This document shows positions 1-8,965 of a stretch of DNA of 64,000 nt, in pieces; within the stretch, counting starts at the first letter, position 1, and each line of letters opens with the position of its first letter. Position numbers and translations under genes: made by a program. Under the pieces are notes generated by a model, which saw only the letters and a program-made list of their open reading frames with translations, had not been told where the DNA came from and ran no database searches. The stretch covers positions 1-64,000 of the forward strand of contig JAUJEA010000020.1 in NCBI GenBank assembly GCA_030442035.1. Direction: 5' to 3'. The DNA comes from Splendidivirga corallicola (GTDB lineage: Bacteria; Bacteroidota; Bacteroidia; Cytophagales; Cyclobacteriaceae).

Positions 1-75
1 ATAAGCCTTGCAATCATCTTCACTGGAAAACTCTTTGGAAAAATCTATTATATTATGACCTTTAAAAATATCCAT
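1..75 (-). CDS. IS1595-like transposase, N-terminal fragment (runs off the window)
   Basis: Reading the minus strand from an ATG at 75-73 gives 25 codons with no stop, beginning MDIFKGHNIIDF and ending DDCKAY. This resembles the start of IS1595/ISXO2-type DDE transposases, where a short phenylalanine-rich leader and an acidic stretch with a Cys precede a zinc-ribbon domain. Only the start is present, so whether the element is intact cannot be judged. The call rests on remembered family N-termini, not on a search; an unrelated gene start is possible. Confidence 0.5.
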   Translation of the reverse strand, partial: MDIFKGHNIIDFSKEFSSEDDCKAY

Positions 76-130
76 CATTCTTTGAAAATTTTATCAAATA
101 TAGGTTATATCTAAAGTAATAACTCTAAAA

Positions 131-162
131 GTGTTAAAGTGTTAAAGTGTTAAAGTGTTAAA
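131..162. repeat. Four tandem copies of the 8-mer GTGTTAAA
   Basis: Four exact head-to-tail copies of GTGTTAAA lie between the transposase start and the 3' end of the LytS-type kinase gene. An eight-base period has no coding meaning and no spacers are present, so this is a short microsatellite, probably slippage-generated. Nearby at 201-213 is an AATTCGTCATTTG word that recurs elsewhere in the window. Confidence 0.85.
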
Positions 163-259
163 GTTTAAAAAGTTATGAGTGAAATGTTAATTTCCGTTGT
201 AATTCGTCATTTGTAATTCCTAATTTTTATTTCTCGCATTCATCACTTACAATCTGTTC

Positions 260-1324
260 TTAAATCAGGGGTAGTTTAACCTCGAAGAAATTATCTTCTT
301 TATTGATCTCAATATGCTCATCTGCAAGGAGTTTATACCTTTTCGAGAGATTGGCCAGGCCAATACCATAACTATTCTTTATTTGAAGTTTTGGTTGCAG
401 GTTGTTCCTCACACACAGGCAATTTCCGGAATCATAAACAGCAATGGTCAAAGGTCTGATTTTTGATACTTCATTGTGTTTTAAAGCATTCTCCACCAAC
501 ATTTGCAATGAGAATTGTGGCAGCTTTCTTTTAAGATATCGATCATCAACAGTAACATTTAATTTTAACTTTTCCCGAAACCTTGATTTGAGCATGTAGA
601 GGTATGAATCCAGAAATTTGAGTTCGGACTCCACACTTACCACGTCCTGTTCTCTGTTTTGTAAAATATATCTAAATGATTCTGACAAGTGATCCACAAA
701 TAATATAGCCTCTTTGGGTGCTGCTCTGATGATCGCATTCAATGAGTTCAATGAGTTAAACAGAAAATGAGGATCAATTTGCATTTTAAGTGCTGCTAAT
801 TCCGTTTTGATCTTTTCATTTCTAAGTGTGGCAATTTCCAACTGATCCTTTTGGGTGCGTTCCAACAAATTGATGCTATATGTCACTAACAACACAATGA
901 CATCAATAAGCAGATTCCTGTAAAAGTATATGGTAAAATAGGCTCTCCTGGCTTCTATCTTGAAAAGAATAATAGCTATTATAAGCAATAGAAAAGTAGC
1001 CGTAATAATCAGAAAAGCATTTAGAAATATATTCAATACATTCTTTGAGGTATTGCTTTTTAATGGGGAGATTATCCTTTTCTTCCAAAAGAAATTAAAA
1101 TAAAAAAAACACAGGCTGGTCAGGTATACAGCAACCAGCATGAACAGAAGCCTGGCTCGTCCAAAATTCGAGGAGTCTACATATTGTAGAATACCCTGCG
1201 CTTCGGTGAGTGCCAGGCCAGGAAGGGCAAAGATAAACGTGATAATCAGGGATATAACAAAAATCACCCTGCGCTTATAGCTGAGATCGATCATACTCAA
1301 GAATTTATATTCAAGAATACGCAA
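260..1324 (-). CDS. LytS/YehU-type sensor histidine kinase (His_kinase domain), orphan
   Basis: A 354-residue membrane kinase. Four hydrophobic segments (about 19-39, 58-80, 96-121, 129-152) are followed by a short coiled coil and a His_kinase (PF06580) core with DPHFLFNSLN, phospho-acceptor His186. The N box LVENALKHN is at about 276-284 and a glycine-rich YGIGLANL motif lies near the end. Such kinases normally phosphorylate a LytTR response regulator encoded next door. Here the downstream side carries only spacer and a transposase fragment, and the upstream neighbour is an ankyrin protein, so the partner is elsewhere. A second start codon exists ten codons in (Met11). The signal sensed is not evident. 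Confidence 0.88.
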   Translation of the reverse strand: MRILEYKFLSMIDLSYKRRVIFVISLIITFIFALPGLALTEAQGILQYVDSSNFGRARLLFMLVAVYLTSLCFFYFNFFWKKRIISPLKSNTSKNVLNIFLNAFLIITATFLLLIIAIILFKIEARRAYFTIYFYRNLLIDVIVLLVTYSINLLERTQKDQLEIATLRNEKIKTELAALKMQIDPHFLFNSLNSLNAIIRAAPKEAILFVDHLSESFRYILQNREQDVVSVESELKFLDSYLYMLKSRFREKLKLNVTVDDRYLKRKLPQFSLQMLVENALKHNEVSKIRPLTIAVYDSGNCLCVRNNLQPKLQIKNSYGIGLANLSKRYKLLADEHIEINKEDNFFEVKLPLI

Positions 1325-1596
1325 TTAGCCAATTACAATGGATTAATTCAACCCCATATTTGTCAGGTTGAAGTTTAAAATTGTCAGCTTGGGCTTTAGA
1401 AATTGGTCCCTCGACGTTTTTTCCCTGTTAGAAGGAGGAATAACTTGGAAAGAATGTTGAGTTTTGAATTTTGAGTTAATTTCAAATGACAAATTACAGT
1501 TGTTGACAAAACTGTTATACTTTACAGTTCAATACACAATTTCAGGCTGGCTATGTGATAGTAATCTAACTGCCAGATCGCTTCGAATTAAATGAA

Positions 1597-2817
1597 CTAG
1601 CGATGGGTCTCATCTTCCAGTATTTGAATAACATCCGTGTGATTATTTTTTCTGGCCCAGAATAACGCTGTTTCGCCTTTGCTATTTGACAAATTGGGAT
1701 CAGCACCTTTTTCAAGTAAAAACCTGACAATAGCCGAGTATCCGTGATAGGCTGCTACCCTTAGAAAAACACCGGACTCCCCCTTCATAAGTGCTGCATT
1801 GGGGTCTGTATCACCAAATAGCGCTTCGAATCTGTTTACCTTCCCAAATTCCAGGGCATCAAAAAGATCCAGGTTATTTTCATCTTCCAACAAATATTCC
1901 ATTACTTCAGGCTTCTTACAGTATTGCGCCCAGCTAACCGGTGTAGCATTATGATTTTTGTCCCGGCAATACGGATCGGCTCCATTAGCTATCAAAAATT
2001 GAGCAATATGTTTCCAGCCTGCCCAGGCTGCTCCATGTAATGGTGTTATCAATTCAGGTCCCCAGGGTCTTTTAGCGTTTATATTAATGTTCTTTGCCAG
2101 GAGATATTCGGCTACTTCTAATTCACCATTGATACAGGCAAATAGAAAAGCATCTTCCAGGATCTCCTCAGTCGTGGCTTCTTTGTTGGTTCGTCTGTGA
2201 TGTTTGTAATAGTGATCAGCACCCTGCTTCAAACTACCGTCCTCAAGAAAATATGATTTAACCTGGTCCAACAACCCCAAGCCTGCTGCAAAGCAGAGGT
2301 CCACTCCATGTCCCCTGTCATATAACATGCGAGCTACATCTCTTTGTCCTTTATTTTCAACGGTGTGGTAAAGTGAAATCCACATAATTCCACCTGTGCC
2401 ATTACTGTCCATTTTTGCGCCAGCCTTCAAAAGTACCTCCATAAGCGATTCTGCCAATCCCTGATTTTCGGCTGTGCGTCCACTGGCAAGTAAGCCAAGC
2501 GTAGTACCGCCATGGGTATTGGGTTGTGTGGGTCCTCCTCCACAAGGAGCCTCTATATCTGCTCCGGCATCCAATAGGATCTGGGCAATTTCAACAATAT
2601 TATCAGGCAACGGACCTCTCACCGGATTACCTGCCACATGGTGCAATAGTGTGGCCCTGTAGAAGTATCCGGAATACGGCTCATCATCTGTCATGCTTTG
2701 GGCTTTGACCAATTCCGGATGATCTTTTAATAATGCTTTCAACTGTGAAGCATTGCCGGAATCGATGGCTTTAAGTGCTTCTTCGAATTGGGGATGTTGT
2801 TGTGAAGTCATGACCAA
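1597..2817 (-). CDS. Ankyrin-repeat protein
   Basis: A 406-residue protein with no signal peptide or membrane segment, so probably cytoplasmic. Ankyrin-type units (helix-turn-helix with A-LL-GAD turns) are visible at about 15-40, 75-100, 110-140, 225-250, 260-285 (TPLHGAAWAGWKHIAQFLIA) and 350-400 (LRVAAYHGYSAIVRFLLEKG, then GETALFWARKNNHTDVIQIL). The middle part is more divergent, with an insertion rich in charged residues. Ankyrin repeats bind other proteins; nothing here indicates an enzyme. It is monocistronic, and its partner is unknown. Met3 is an equally good start. Confidence 0.85.
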   Translation of the reverse strand: MVMTSQQHPQFEEALKAIDSGNASQLKALLKDHPELVKAQSMTDDEPYSGYFYRATLLHHVAGNPVRGPLPDNIVEIAQILLDAGADIEAPCGGGPTQPNTHGGTTLGLLASGRTAENQGLAESLMEVLLKAGAKMDSNGTGGIMWISLYHTVENKGQRDVARMLYDRGHGVDLCFAAGLGLLDQVKSYFLEDGSLKQGADHYYKHHRRTNKEATTEEILEDAFLFACINGELEVAEYLLAKNININAKRPWGPELITPLHGAAWAGWKHIAQFLIANGADPYCRDKNHNATPVSWAQYCKKPEVMEYLLEDENNLDLFDALEFGKVNRFEALFGDTDPNAALMKGESGVFLRVAAYHGYSAIVRFLLEKGADPNLSNSKGETALFWARKNNHTDVIQILEDETHR

Positions 2818-2934
2818 GTTACCTTGAGTTTTTTTTAAATTAATAAAAAAAGGATTTAAATCAATTGGTACTTAAGTCAATTGTTGTGAATTGGGATACT
2901 TTGTTGGGAAGGTGGTTATTTTATGGTTGGGTGG

Positions 2935-2985
2935 ACATTATAAATGTTGGGGTAGATAGGCACTCATTGGAAATGAGCGCCATTG
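2935..2985. repeat. 51-bp direct repeat, copy 1, with internal hairpin
   Basis: This 51-bp block matches 3643-3693 in the same orientation with about five substitutions clustered near its middle. The right half contains an inverted repeat: CTCATT and AATGAG as arms, extended outward by GGC and GCC with one mismatch. The two copies bracket a small exported-protein gene. It may be a dispersed intergenic element or the boundary of an inserted cassette. Confidence 0.8.
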
Positions 2986-3072
2986 GTTTCTTTCTTTTGT
3001 TTGGATTTGCAGAAATAATTTTTTATTAATAAAAATGAGTATCACTTTTTGGGCAGTTCTAAATTGGATATA

Positions 3073-3582
3073 ATGACAGCTAAAGGAATTCAATTGATTA
3101 TAGTAGGAATATTCTTTTCAATTATTCGTTGTAATGGACAGATCAAAAAAGACAATTATTGGATTACTAATGAATGTACCAGGTCAATTCCCAAAGCAAT
3201 CGTTAAGAAAAATAAGGTTCAGAATTGGAGTTTTTCAATTGATTCTATAAGAGGTATTGGGTTTGAGAAGGCTTATTTCTCAAATGATATCCAATTAACC
3301 ATAGAGAACAAGGGTTGTGAGTATTATTGGGTAGAATTTACATTCAATCAATCACTTGGTACTGATGCAAAATCCCAAAGCCTAAAACTTGTTGATTTGC
3401 TTAAAATACTCAAGAATAACACCAATGCTCCCTTTAACTATGATGCTGCGATAACAATTATTTTTACAGAGTATGAACGCTTAAAACCTGGGGCCATCAT
3501 AGATATAGATGAAATGGAAAAGTTTGAAATATTAAGGATTTCTGAAAACACCAAAGTCGCATTTTATATAGGACCTTTATAG
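3073..3582 (+). CDS. Small exported protein of unknown function
   Basis: I do not recognise this family. The preferred ATG at 3073 gives 169 residues beginning MTAKGIQLIIVGIFF, a hydrophobic segment ending near SIIRCNGQ, which fits a signal peptide. The frame is open from a TTG at 3049, but that start would put eight polar residues before the hydrophobic core. The mature part is mixed alpha/beta, with a lysine-rich region, aromatic beta-like stretches and no recognisable catalytic motif. It stands alone on the plus strand between minus-strand genes and is flanked by the 51-bp direct repeats, which could mark it as a late insertion. Confidence 0.65.
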   Translation: MTAKGIQLIIVGIFFSIIRCNGQIKKDNYWITNECTRSIPKAIVKKNKVQNWSFSIDSIRGIGFEKAYFSNDIQLTIENKGCEYYWVEFTFNQSLGTDAKSQSLKLVDLLKILKNNTNAPFNYDAAITIIFTEYERLKPGAIIDIDEMEKFEILRISENTKVAFYIGPL

Positions 3583-3642
3583 GGATTTGGGATCATTAAC
3601 CTCAGGGCTATGGAATGTATTTTTTAGTTTTTTTGCGCCCCA

Positions 3643-3693
3643 ACATTATAAATGCTTGAATAGATAGGCACTCATTGAAAATGAGCGCCATTG
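3643..3693. repeat. 51-bp direct repeat, copy 2, with internal hairpin
   Basis: Second copy of the block at 2935-2985, same orientation. It keeps the hairpin arms CTCATT/AATGAG and the outer GGC/GCC. It lies between the convergent ends of the small exported-protein gene and the DUF1501 gene, where the hairpin could also act as a weak terminator, although no T-run follows. Confidence 0.8.
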
Positions 3694-3745
3694 TCAGTTG
3701 GATTGGTTTTAGTTATTTGGGTAGAATCACAGGTTGAATAGATCC

Positions 3746-5224
3746 TTACGCTAAAATACTTTTGACCACCTCACCATGAACATCGGTCAGTCTGAAGTTA
3801 CGTCCCTGGAATTTATAAGTGAATTTCTCATGATCCATTCCCAGTAAATGAAGTATTGTTGCCTGAAGATCATGGACATGAACACGGTCTTTAACACCGT
3901 AATAGCCAATTTCATCCGTTTGTCCATAACTCATTCCCTGCTTTATACCTCCTCCTGCCATCCAAATCGTGAATGCCTCCAATAAATGATCACGACCTAC
4001 AAATGCCATTTCTTTTCCTCCTCTGTTTTCCCGCATGGGTGTCCTCCCGAATTCCCCTCCCCACACAACCAATGTCTCATCAAGCAATCCTCTTTGTTTC
4101 AGATCTAACAATAATGCCGACATGGCCTGATCTACTTCCATGCAACGATCTTTGAACCCAATATCCAGTGCCTCTTCCCTGCCAGCTCCATGTGCATCCC
4201 AACCCCAGTGAAATAATTGAATGAATCGCACATCTCTTTCTGCCAACCTCCTGGCTAGTAAACAATTATTGGCAAACGATGATTTCCCTACTTCGGTACC
4301 ATACAAATTATGAATGTATGCAGGCTCCTTTGAAATATCCATGGCTTCGGGAACAGACATTTGCATTTTAAAGGCCATTTCATATTGAGAGATACGGGTT
4401 AGAATTTCCGGATCACCCACCTCCTGGTACTCCATTTCATTGATCTCGTTGATACTGTTAATTGTTTTCTCTCTGAGTTCCCGGCTTACTCCTTTGGGAT
4501 CGGAAAGATACAAAACCGGATCTCCCTTAGACCTGCATTGTACTCCCTGGTAAACACTTGGTAAAAAACCACTGCCCCATACACTTTTACCGGCACTGGG
4601 TGTTTTTCCTCCTGAAACCAATACTACATAACCGGGAAGGTTCTCATTCTCTGAACCCAATCCATAAGTGACCCATGATCCCATGCTCGGTCTTCCTAAT
4701 CTGGGGCTACCAGTATGTAACAGTAACTGAGCAGGTGCGTGGTTAAACTCATCAGTATGCATGGCTTTCAGAAAAGTGACATCATCCACCATTTTACTGA
4801 AATGAGGTAACCGATCCGAAACCCAGGCACCAGACTGTCCATATTGTTGAAAACTAAATTGTGGCCCAAGCATTTTAGGAACGCCTTGAATAAAGGCAAA
4901 CCGTTTTCCTTCAAGCAAAGAAGCGGGACAATCTTTTCCATCCAGCTTTTGCAAGTCTGGTTTATAATCAAAAAGCTCCAACTGAGAAGGTGCTCCGGCC
5001 ATGTGAAGGTAGATCACCCGTTTGGCTTTAGGCACAAACATTGGTTTTTTGGGAGACATGGGATTAGATGTTTCGCTAAGTTTGCTCGCTTCGTTTAAAA
5101 GATTATTACATCCAAAAAGCGAAGCAAACGCCAGTCCCCCCAATCCAGTCGTACATTTCCTTAAAAAATGCCTTCTGGTTTCATATTCTAATTTTCGATA
5201 TTCTTCTTCTTCAAAAATATTCAT
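3746..5224 (-). CDS. DUF1501 family protein (exported, alkaline-phosphatase-like fold)
   Basis: A 492-residue protein of the DUF1501 family, common in Planctomycetes and marine Bacteroidota. The N-terminus has a twin-arginine-like signal (TRRHFLRKCTTGLGGLAFAS) followed by FGCNN, so Tat export, perhaps with lipidation, is likely. Family landmarks are YLHMAGAPSQLELFDYKP near 70, HTDEFNHAPAQLLLHTGSPR near 157-176, WGGEFGRTPM near 388 and GRDHL near 408. DUF1501 is distantly related to sulfatases and alkaline phosphatases; its substrate is unknown. It is the last gene of a three-gene operon, 21 bp after the PSD1 gene; the two families are nearly always paired, implying joint action. Confidence 0.92.
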   Translation of the reverse strand: MNIFEEEEYRKLEYETRRHFLRKCTTGLGGLAFASLFGCNNLLNEASKLSETSNPMSPKKPMFVPKAKRVIYLHMAGAPSQLELFDYKPDLQKLDGKDCPASLLEGKRFAFIQGVPKMLGPQFSFQQYGQSGAWVSDRLPHFSKMVDDVTFLKAMHTDEFNHAPAQLLLHTGSPRLGRPSMGSWVTYGLGSENENLPGYVVLVSGGKTPSAGKSVWGSGFLPSVYQGVQCRSKGDPVLYLSDPKGVSRELREKTINSINEINEMEYQEVGDPEILTRISQYEMAFKMQMSVPEAMDISKEPAYIHNLYGTEVGKSSFANNCLLARRLAERDVRFIQLFHWGWDAHGAGREEALDIGFKDRCMEVDQAMSALLLDLKQRGLLDETLVVWGGEFGRTPMRENRGGKEMAFVGRDHLLEAFTIWMAGGGIKQGMSYGQTDEIGYYGVKDRVHVHDLQATILHLLGMDHEKFTYKFQGRNFRLTDVHGEVVKSILA

Positions 5225-5245
5225 TCCTTAAAACGACTAATTTGG

Positions 5246-7519
5246 TTATTGCTTCATAACAAATTCATCAAGGTTCATTATAGCGTTTGACACAACGATC
5301 AGTGCCTCTTCCTTAAGCGCATTTCCCTTGACATTATCCTTCTTGAATTGCTCAATAGCATCTTGATATAGGCCTTTCAAAACACCCAGCACCCGACCGG
5401 AAGGCTCATGACCCAATGCCCTTTGATACCCATGGATAATTTGTCCATCAAGGTCCGGGCTTTGTTGAATCATTTTTTTGGCCAATGCTCCGGCTGCCTC
5501 TAGATAAACAGGATCATTCAAAGTAACCAGTGCTTGCAAGGGTGTGTTGGTATTGATCCTTCTACTTACACAAAACTCGTGACTGGGTCTGTCAAAACTT
5601 ACCATAGACGGGTAAGGGCTTGTTCGCCTCCAGTAGGTATACATGGCTCTTCTGTAGCGATCATCCCCTTGGCTGGTTTCCCATTGTTTTCCATTGTACA
5701 CCACTTGCCAGATACCTTCCGGTTGTGGTGGCATGACACTGGGACCGAACATTTTCTCGCTTAGTAATCCACTCACAGCTAATGCCTGATCTCTTACCTG
5801 CTCAGCAGAAAGTCTAACCCTCACTCCTCGCGCCAACCATAAATTGTAAGGATCAGCCTCAAGTAAATCTGCATCCACATGGGATGATTGTTTATAGGTA
5901 GTTGACATTACCATCAACTTAAGTAGTCTTTTCATACTCCAGCCTTGCTCCAACATAAAGTGCCTGGCAAGCCAATCCAGTAACATAGGATGTGTAGGTT
6001 TCTGTCCTAATGAACCAAAGTCCTCCTGTGTTTCTACAATGCCTTTTCCAAATAGCTGGGCCCAAAATCTATTGACTGTTACTCTGGCGGTTAATGGATT
6101 CGCTGTACTCACCAACCATTTTGCCATGCCTAAACGATTTACAGGAACATCAACAGGGAGTTCGGGCATAGAGGCTGGAACACCGGGAGATACTTCCTTG
6201 CCATGCATCAACCAGTTCCCTCTTTCAAACACATGTGTTCGCCTACTCTTTTCCTGTGATAGTTCTTTCATGATGGGCAGTGTAGAGGGTTTGATAGAAG
6301 CCAACATCGCTTTTTTCTGCCTGAGTTCTACGTCATCATCAGCGGAGGAATTGAAGCCTGAGATCCAGGATTTCAATGATTCGAGCTCTTTTTCCTGTTC
6401 TTTTGTATAAACTTCTATCCAAGGTTGTTCACTTGGTCTATCCGCATCTTCTGTATTATTAAAGAAAGCATAGAACTCATAAAACTCTTCCAATTTGAAT
6501 GGATCATAGGGATGACTATGGCACTGTACACAGGCAAAGGTCGTTCCCTGCCAAACTTCCCAGGTCGTGCTTACCCTATCGAGGACAGCAGCTACTCGGA
6601 ATTCCTCATCATCCGTACCTCCTTCATCATTGTTCATGGTATTTCGATGGAAAGCAGTAGCGATAATCTGATCCTTTGTCGGTTCGGGAAGTAAATCTCC
6701 TGCAAGTTGATCAATAGTAAACTGATCAAAGGGCAGGTCTTTGTTAAAAGCATCTATGACCCAGTCACGGTATTTCCAGATTTCCCTGTGGCCATCTTTT
6801 TCATAACCTTTTGAATCAGCATATCGGGCAAGATCTAGCCACATCGAAGCCCATCTTTCTCCAAAATGCGGAGATCTTAATAATCGGTCCACTACTTTCT
6901 CATAGGCATCCTGTGAAGTGTCCTGGCAAAAATCTGATATTTCTTCAATGGTAGGCGGTAGTCCTGTAAGGTCAAGACTCAATCTTCGGATTAAAGTGGC
7001 ACAATCAGCCTCTTCGTTAGGTGTGAGATTTCTCTCTTCTAATTTAGCTAATACAAACCGATCTATTTCATTTTGCTCCCATGACTCATCCTCCACCTGA
7101 GGTAATGTTACTGGTTCCGGTTTAACATAGGCCCAATGATCTTTCCATTTGGCTCCTTCGGTGATCCATTTCTCCAGTAAGGCAATTTCTTTCTCTTCCA
7201 GAGGTGGGGCGTCCATGGGCATTCTTTGTTCAGGGTCGGTATGTCTGATACGTCGAATAAACTCACTATTCTCCGGTTGTCCAGGTATGATAGCTGGCTT
7301 ACCTGACTCGGTTACGGCCAATGCCTCCTCTCTGAATAATACACTAAAGCCACCGGATTTTTTCACACCTCCATGACAGGAAATACATTTTGCGTTTAGG
7401 ATGGGTCTTATGTCTTCATTAAAGTCAATGGCCTGCTCCTCTTCTTCTATAGCGCATGAAAAAACCAGCATTCCACCGAAAAACAAGCACGTAATTTTAA
7501 ATATTGATTTCATGATCAT
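5246..7519 (-). CDS. PSD1/DUF1549-DUF1553 protein with N-terminal planctomycete-type cytochrome c domain
   Basis: A 757-residue lipoprotein (lipobox-like MLVFSCAIE, Cys22). Order: cytochrome domain PSCyt1 with haem motif CISCHGG (Cys45, Cys48, His49), DUF1549/PSCyt2 at about 145-350 including a second CVQCHSHPYDPF haem-like motif, then DUF1553/PSD1 from about 460 to the end (VNRFWAQLFGKGIVETQEDF). It lacks the LamG or Big domains inserted in many planctomycete members, so it is on the short side. It sits 13 bp downstream of the NHL-propeller gene and 21 bp upstream of the DUF1501 gene. The reaction is unknown; the haem motifs suggest electron transfer in or near the outer membrane. Confidence 0.93.
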   Translation of the reverse strand: MIMKSIFKITCLFFGGMLVFSCAIEEEEQAIDFNEDIRPILNAKCISCHGGVKKSGGFSVLFREEALAVTESGKPAIIPGQPENSEFIRRIRHTDPEQRMPMDAPPLEEKEIALLEKWITEGAKWKDHWAYVKPEPVTLPQVEDESWEQNEIDRFVLAKLEERNLTPNEEADCATLIRRLSLDLTGLPPTIEEISDFCQDTSQDAYEKVVDRLLRSPHFGERWASMWLDLARYADSKGYEKDGHREIWKYRDWVIDAFNKDLPFDQFTIDQLAGDLLPEPTKDQIIATAFHRNTMNNDEGGTDDEEFRVAAVLDRVSTTWEVWQGTTFACVQCHSHPYDPFKLEEFYEFYAFFNNTEDADRPSEQPWIEVYTKEQEKELESLKSWISGFNSSADDDVELRQKKAMLASIKPSTLPIMKELSQEKSRRTHVFERGNWLMHGKEVSPGVPASMPELPVDVPVNRLGMAKWLVSTANPLTARVTVNRFWAQLFGKGIVETQEDFGSLGQKPTHPMLLDWLARHFMLEQGWSMKRLLKLMVMSTTYKQSSHVDADLLEADPYNLWLARGVRVRLSAEQVRDQALAVSGLLSEKMFGPSVMPPQPEGIWQVVYNGKQWETSQGDDRYRRAMYTYWRRTSPYPSMVSFDRPSHEFCVSRRINTNTPLQALVTLNDPVYLEAAGALAKKMIQQSPDLDGQIIHGYQRALGHEPSGRVLGVLKGLYQDAIEQFKKDNVKGNALKEEALIVVSNAIMNLDEFVMKQ

Positions 7520-7532
7520 TCAAAAGCAAGCA

Positions 7533-8585
7533 TTAAATTCTTTCCAATTGTACCGGATATGTTTTCCCTGAAAACCACTGAGGTATGTAAAGGTTTTGAT
7601 CCCTATCTATGCATACGTCATGTGGATTCATAAAGGTCGTACCATCATAGATTATTTCTTGTGCGACTTCTCCCCGATATATCGGTTGGGAACCACCCGG
7701 GGCCGATACAATCTTGTTGTTTTCATCCAGAATGATCACAAAGCCATCATAGGCCCAGGAACTTTTTGTCTGCAATACTGAAAAATAAAGTTCTCTTCCA
7801 TGCACTACCGGTCTGTTGATCCAGCAACCTGGAGTTTTTATTGTTTCCATATATTGCCCGTCCAAGGTAAATCTCTTGAACTCCTGTTTAGATCTGGAGG
7901 TAATAAGCAAAACCGGTTCCGAAGGATTTCTAAGATCTACACAAATGCCATGAGCTGTACGAAATTGTTCCTCTCCATCACCCCTTCCTCCAAAATGTCT
8001 GATGTATTCTCCGGATCGATTGTATTGGATGACATAATCCAATCCGTAACCATCCACCACGTAAAAATCCCCATTGGGAGCTACTGCCACTTCGGTTGGT
8101 TTATATTGTCCGTCATTTTTATAAACCCCTGCTTCCCTCGGATAATCGAGTGTCATCAGGATCTCACCATCAAGTGTGGTTTTGAATATCTGGTGACGGT
8201 CGTGATCAGTAATGAATAAAAACTCTTCTTCTCCTTCTTTTAACAAGGTCAAACCATGTGCACCAGGAAAATCATGCCCCCAGGTTTTCAATACCTTACC
8301 TGACCGATTATAAATAATGATGTTATTTTTAGTTTCATTGGTAAGTAAGATCAATCTTCCCTTTTTGTCCTGAACCATTTCATGACAATCTTTTACGGGG
8401 ATCTTATCAGGGTTTTGCGCACCCCATTTCTTATTTACTTTATATCTGTAGGAGCCATGGCCGACAATACCCCTGGAATAGGCCTCTTTCTTTTTTGATC
8501 CTGTTACTATATTGGGCGCCATGAATCCAGCTCCCGCAAGTGCTGCAACCGCAGCAAATTTTCTTCTTGTCAGTTTTCGTTGCAT
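7533..8585 (-). CDS. NHL-repeat / six-bladed beta-propeller protein with Tat signal
   Basis: From the ATG at 8585 the protein has 350 residues and begins MQRKLTRRKFAAVAALAGAG, a good twin-arginine signal; an in-frame ATG 51 bp upstream would give it an unlikely basic extension. The body is an NHL-type propeller, with repeated blades such as PTEVAVAPNGDFYVVDGYG and FRTAHGICVDLRN, ending in MNPHDVCIDRDQNLYIPQWF. It resembles the propellers of peptidyl-alpha-hydroxyglycine lyases, but catalytic function cannot be assigned by eye. It is the first gene of the operon with PSD1 and DUF1501, so it probably acts with them outside the cytoplasm. Confidence 0.88.
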   Translation of the reverse strand: MQRKLTRRKFAAVAALAGAGFMAPNIVTGSKKKEAYSRGIVGHGSYRYKVNKKWGAQNPDKIPVKDCHEMVQDKKGRLILLTNETKNNIIIYNRSGKVLKTWGHDFPGAHGLTLLKEGEEEFLFITDHDRHQIFKTTLDGEILMTLDYPREAGVYKNDGQYKPTEVAVAPNGDFYVVDGYGLDYVIQYNRSGEYIRHFGGRGDGEEQFRTAHGICVDLRNPSEPVLLITSRSKQEFKRFTLDGQYMETIKTPGCWINRPVVHGRELYFSVLQTKSSWAYDGFVIILDENNKIVSAPGGSQPIYRGEVAQEIIYDGTTFMNPHDVCIDRDQNLYIPQWFSGKTYPVQLERI

Positions 8586-8965
8586 TTTGAAAAAATTCTT
8601 GGCAATTCTTCTTTGCAACCTAACCAGAAAACACATGAAGCAATTAGTTCAGCGTTCCTTTTGTTTATCTCAGCGTACCAAAAAAGACAATAATCCGCTT
8701 ATAAGGCTCTGGAGGTTTTTTGAGTTTTGAATTTTTAGTTTTGAGTTTTTAGTTAGGCGTCTGTATGATCTTAGATTCTTTTGTATCCAGAACCACCCCC
8801 AACCCCCGCCAGCGGGGGACATTGTGCATATTGATTATGGAAGTATAAAGTTGCATTCAATCTCACCTAATCACACAAAACAATGTTCTCCTTATATGGG
8901 AGATTAAAGAAAGGAAAATTAAGTGAGCATTCCTTTTACACTTACTAACTTTAACATTTGGACAC
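8586..8965. other. 380-bp intergenic region upstream of the NHL-PSD1-DUF1501 operon
   Basis: No convincing gene is present. The region should hold the operon promoter and the end of the upstream regulator gene. It contains an AT-rich run at about 8718-8755 made of repeated TTTTGAG/TTTTTAG words, then a GC-rich hairpin at 8803-8818 that stands out from the surrounding base composition. Confidence 0.6.
8803..8818. repeat. GC-rich palindromic element CCCCCGC-ca-GCGGGGG
   Basis: A perfect 7-bp inverted repeat with a two-base loop, preceded by CCACCCCCAA. Similar GC-rich hairpins are scattered as REP-like elements in many Bacteroidota genomes. There is no T-run on either strand, so it is a poor intrinsic terminator. 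Confidence 0.7.

Noticed and set aside
131-162. Tandem repeats considered as a CRISPR remnant
   Set aside because: Units are only 8 bp with no spacers and no cas genes in the window.
8803-8818. GC-rich hairpin considered as the terminator of the membrane-tethered regulator gene
   Set aside because: No T-run on either strand; it looks like a dispersed palindromic element.
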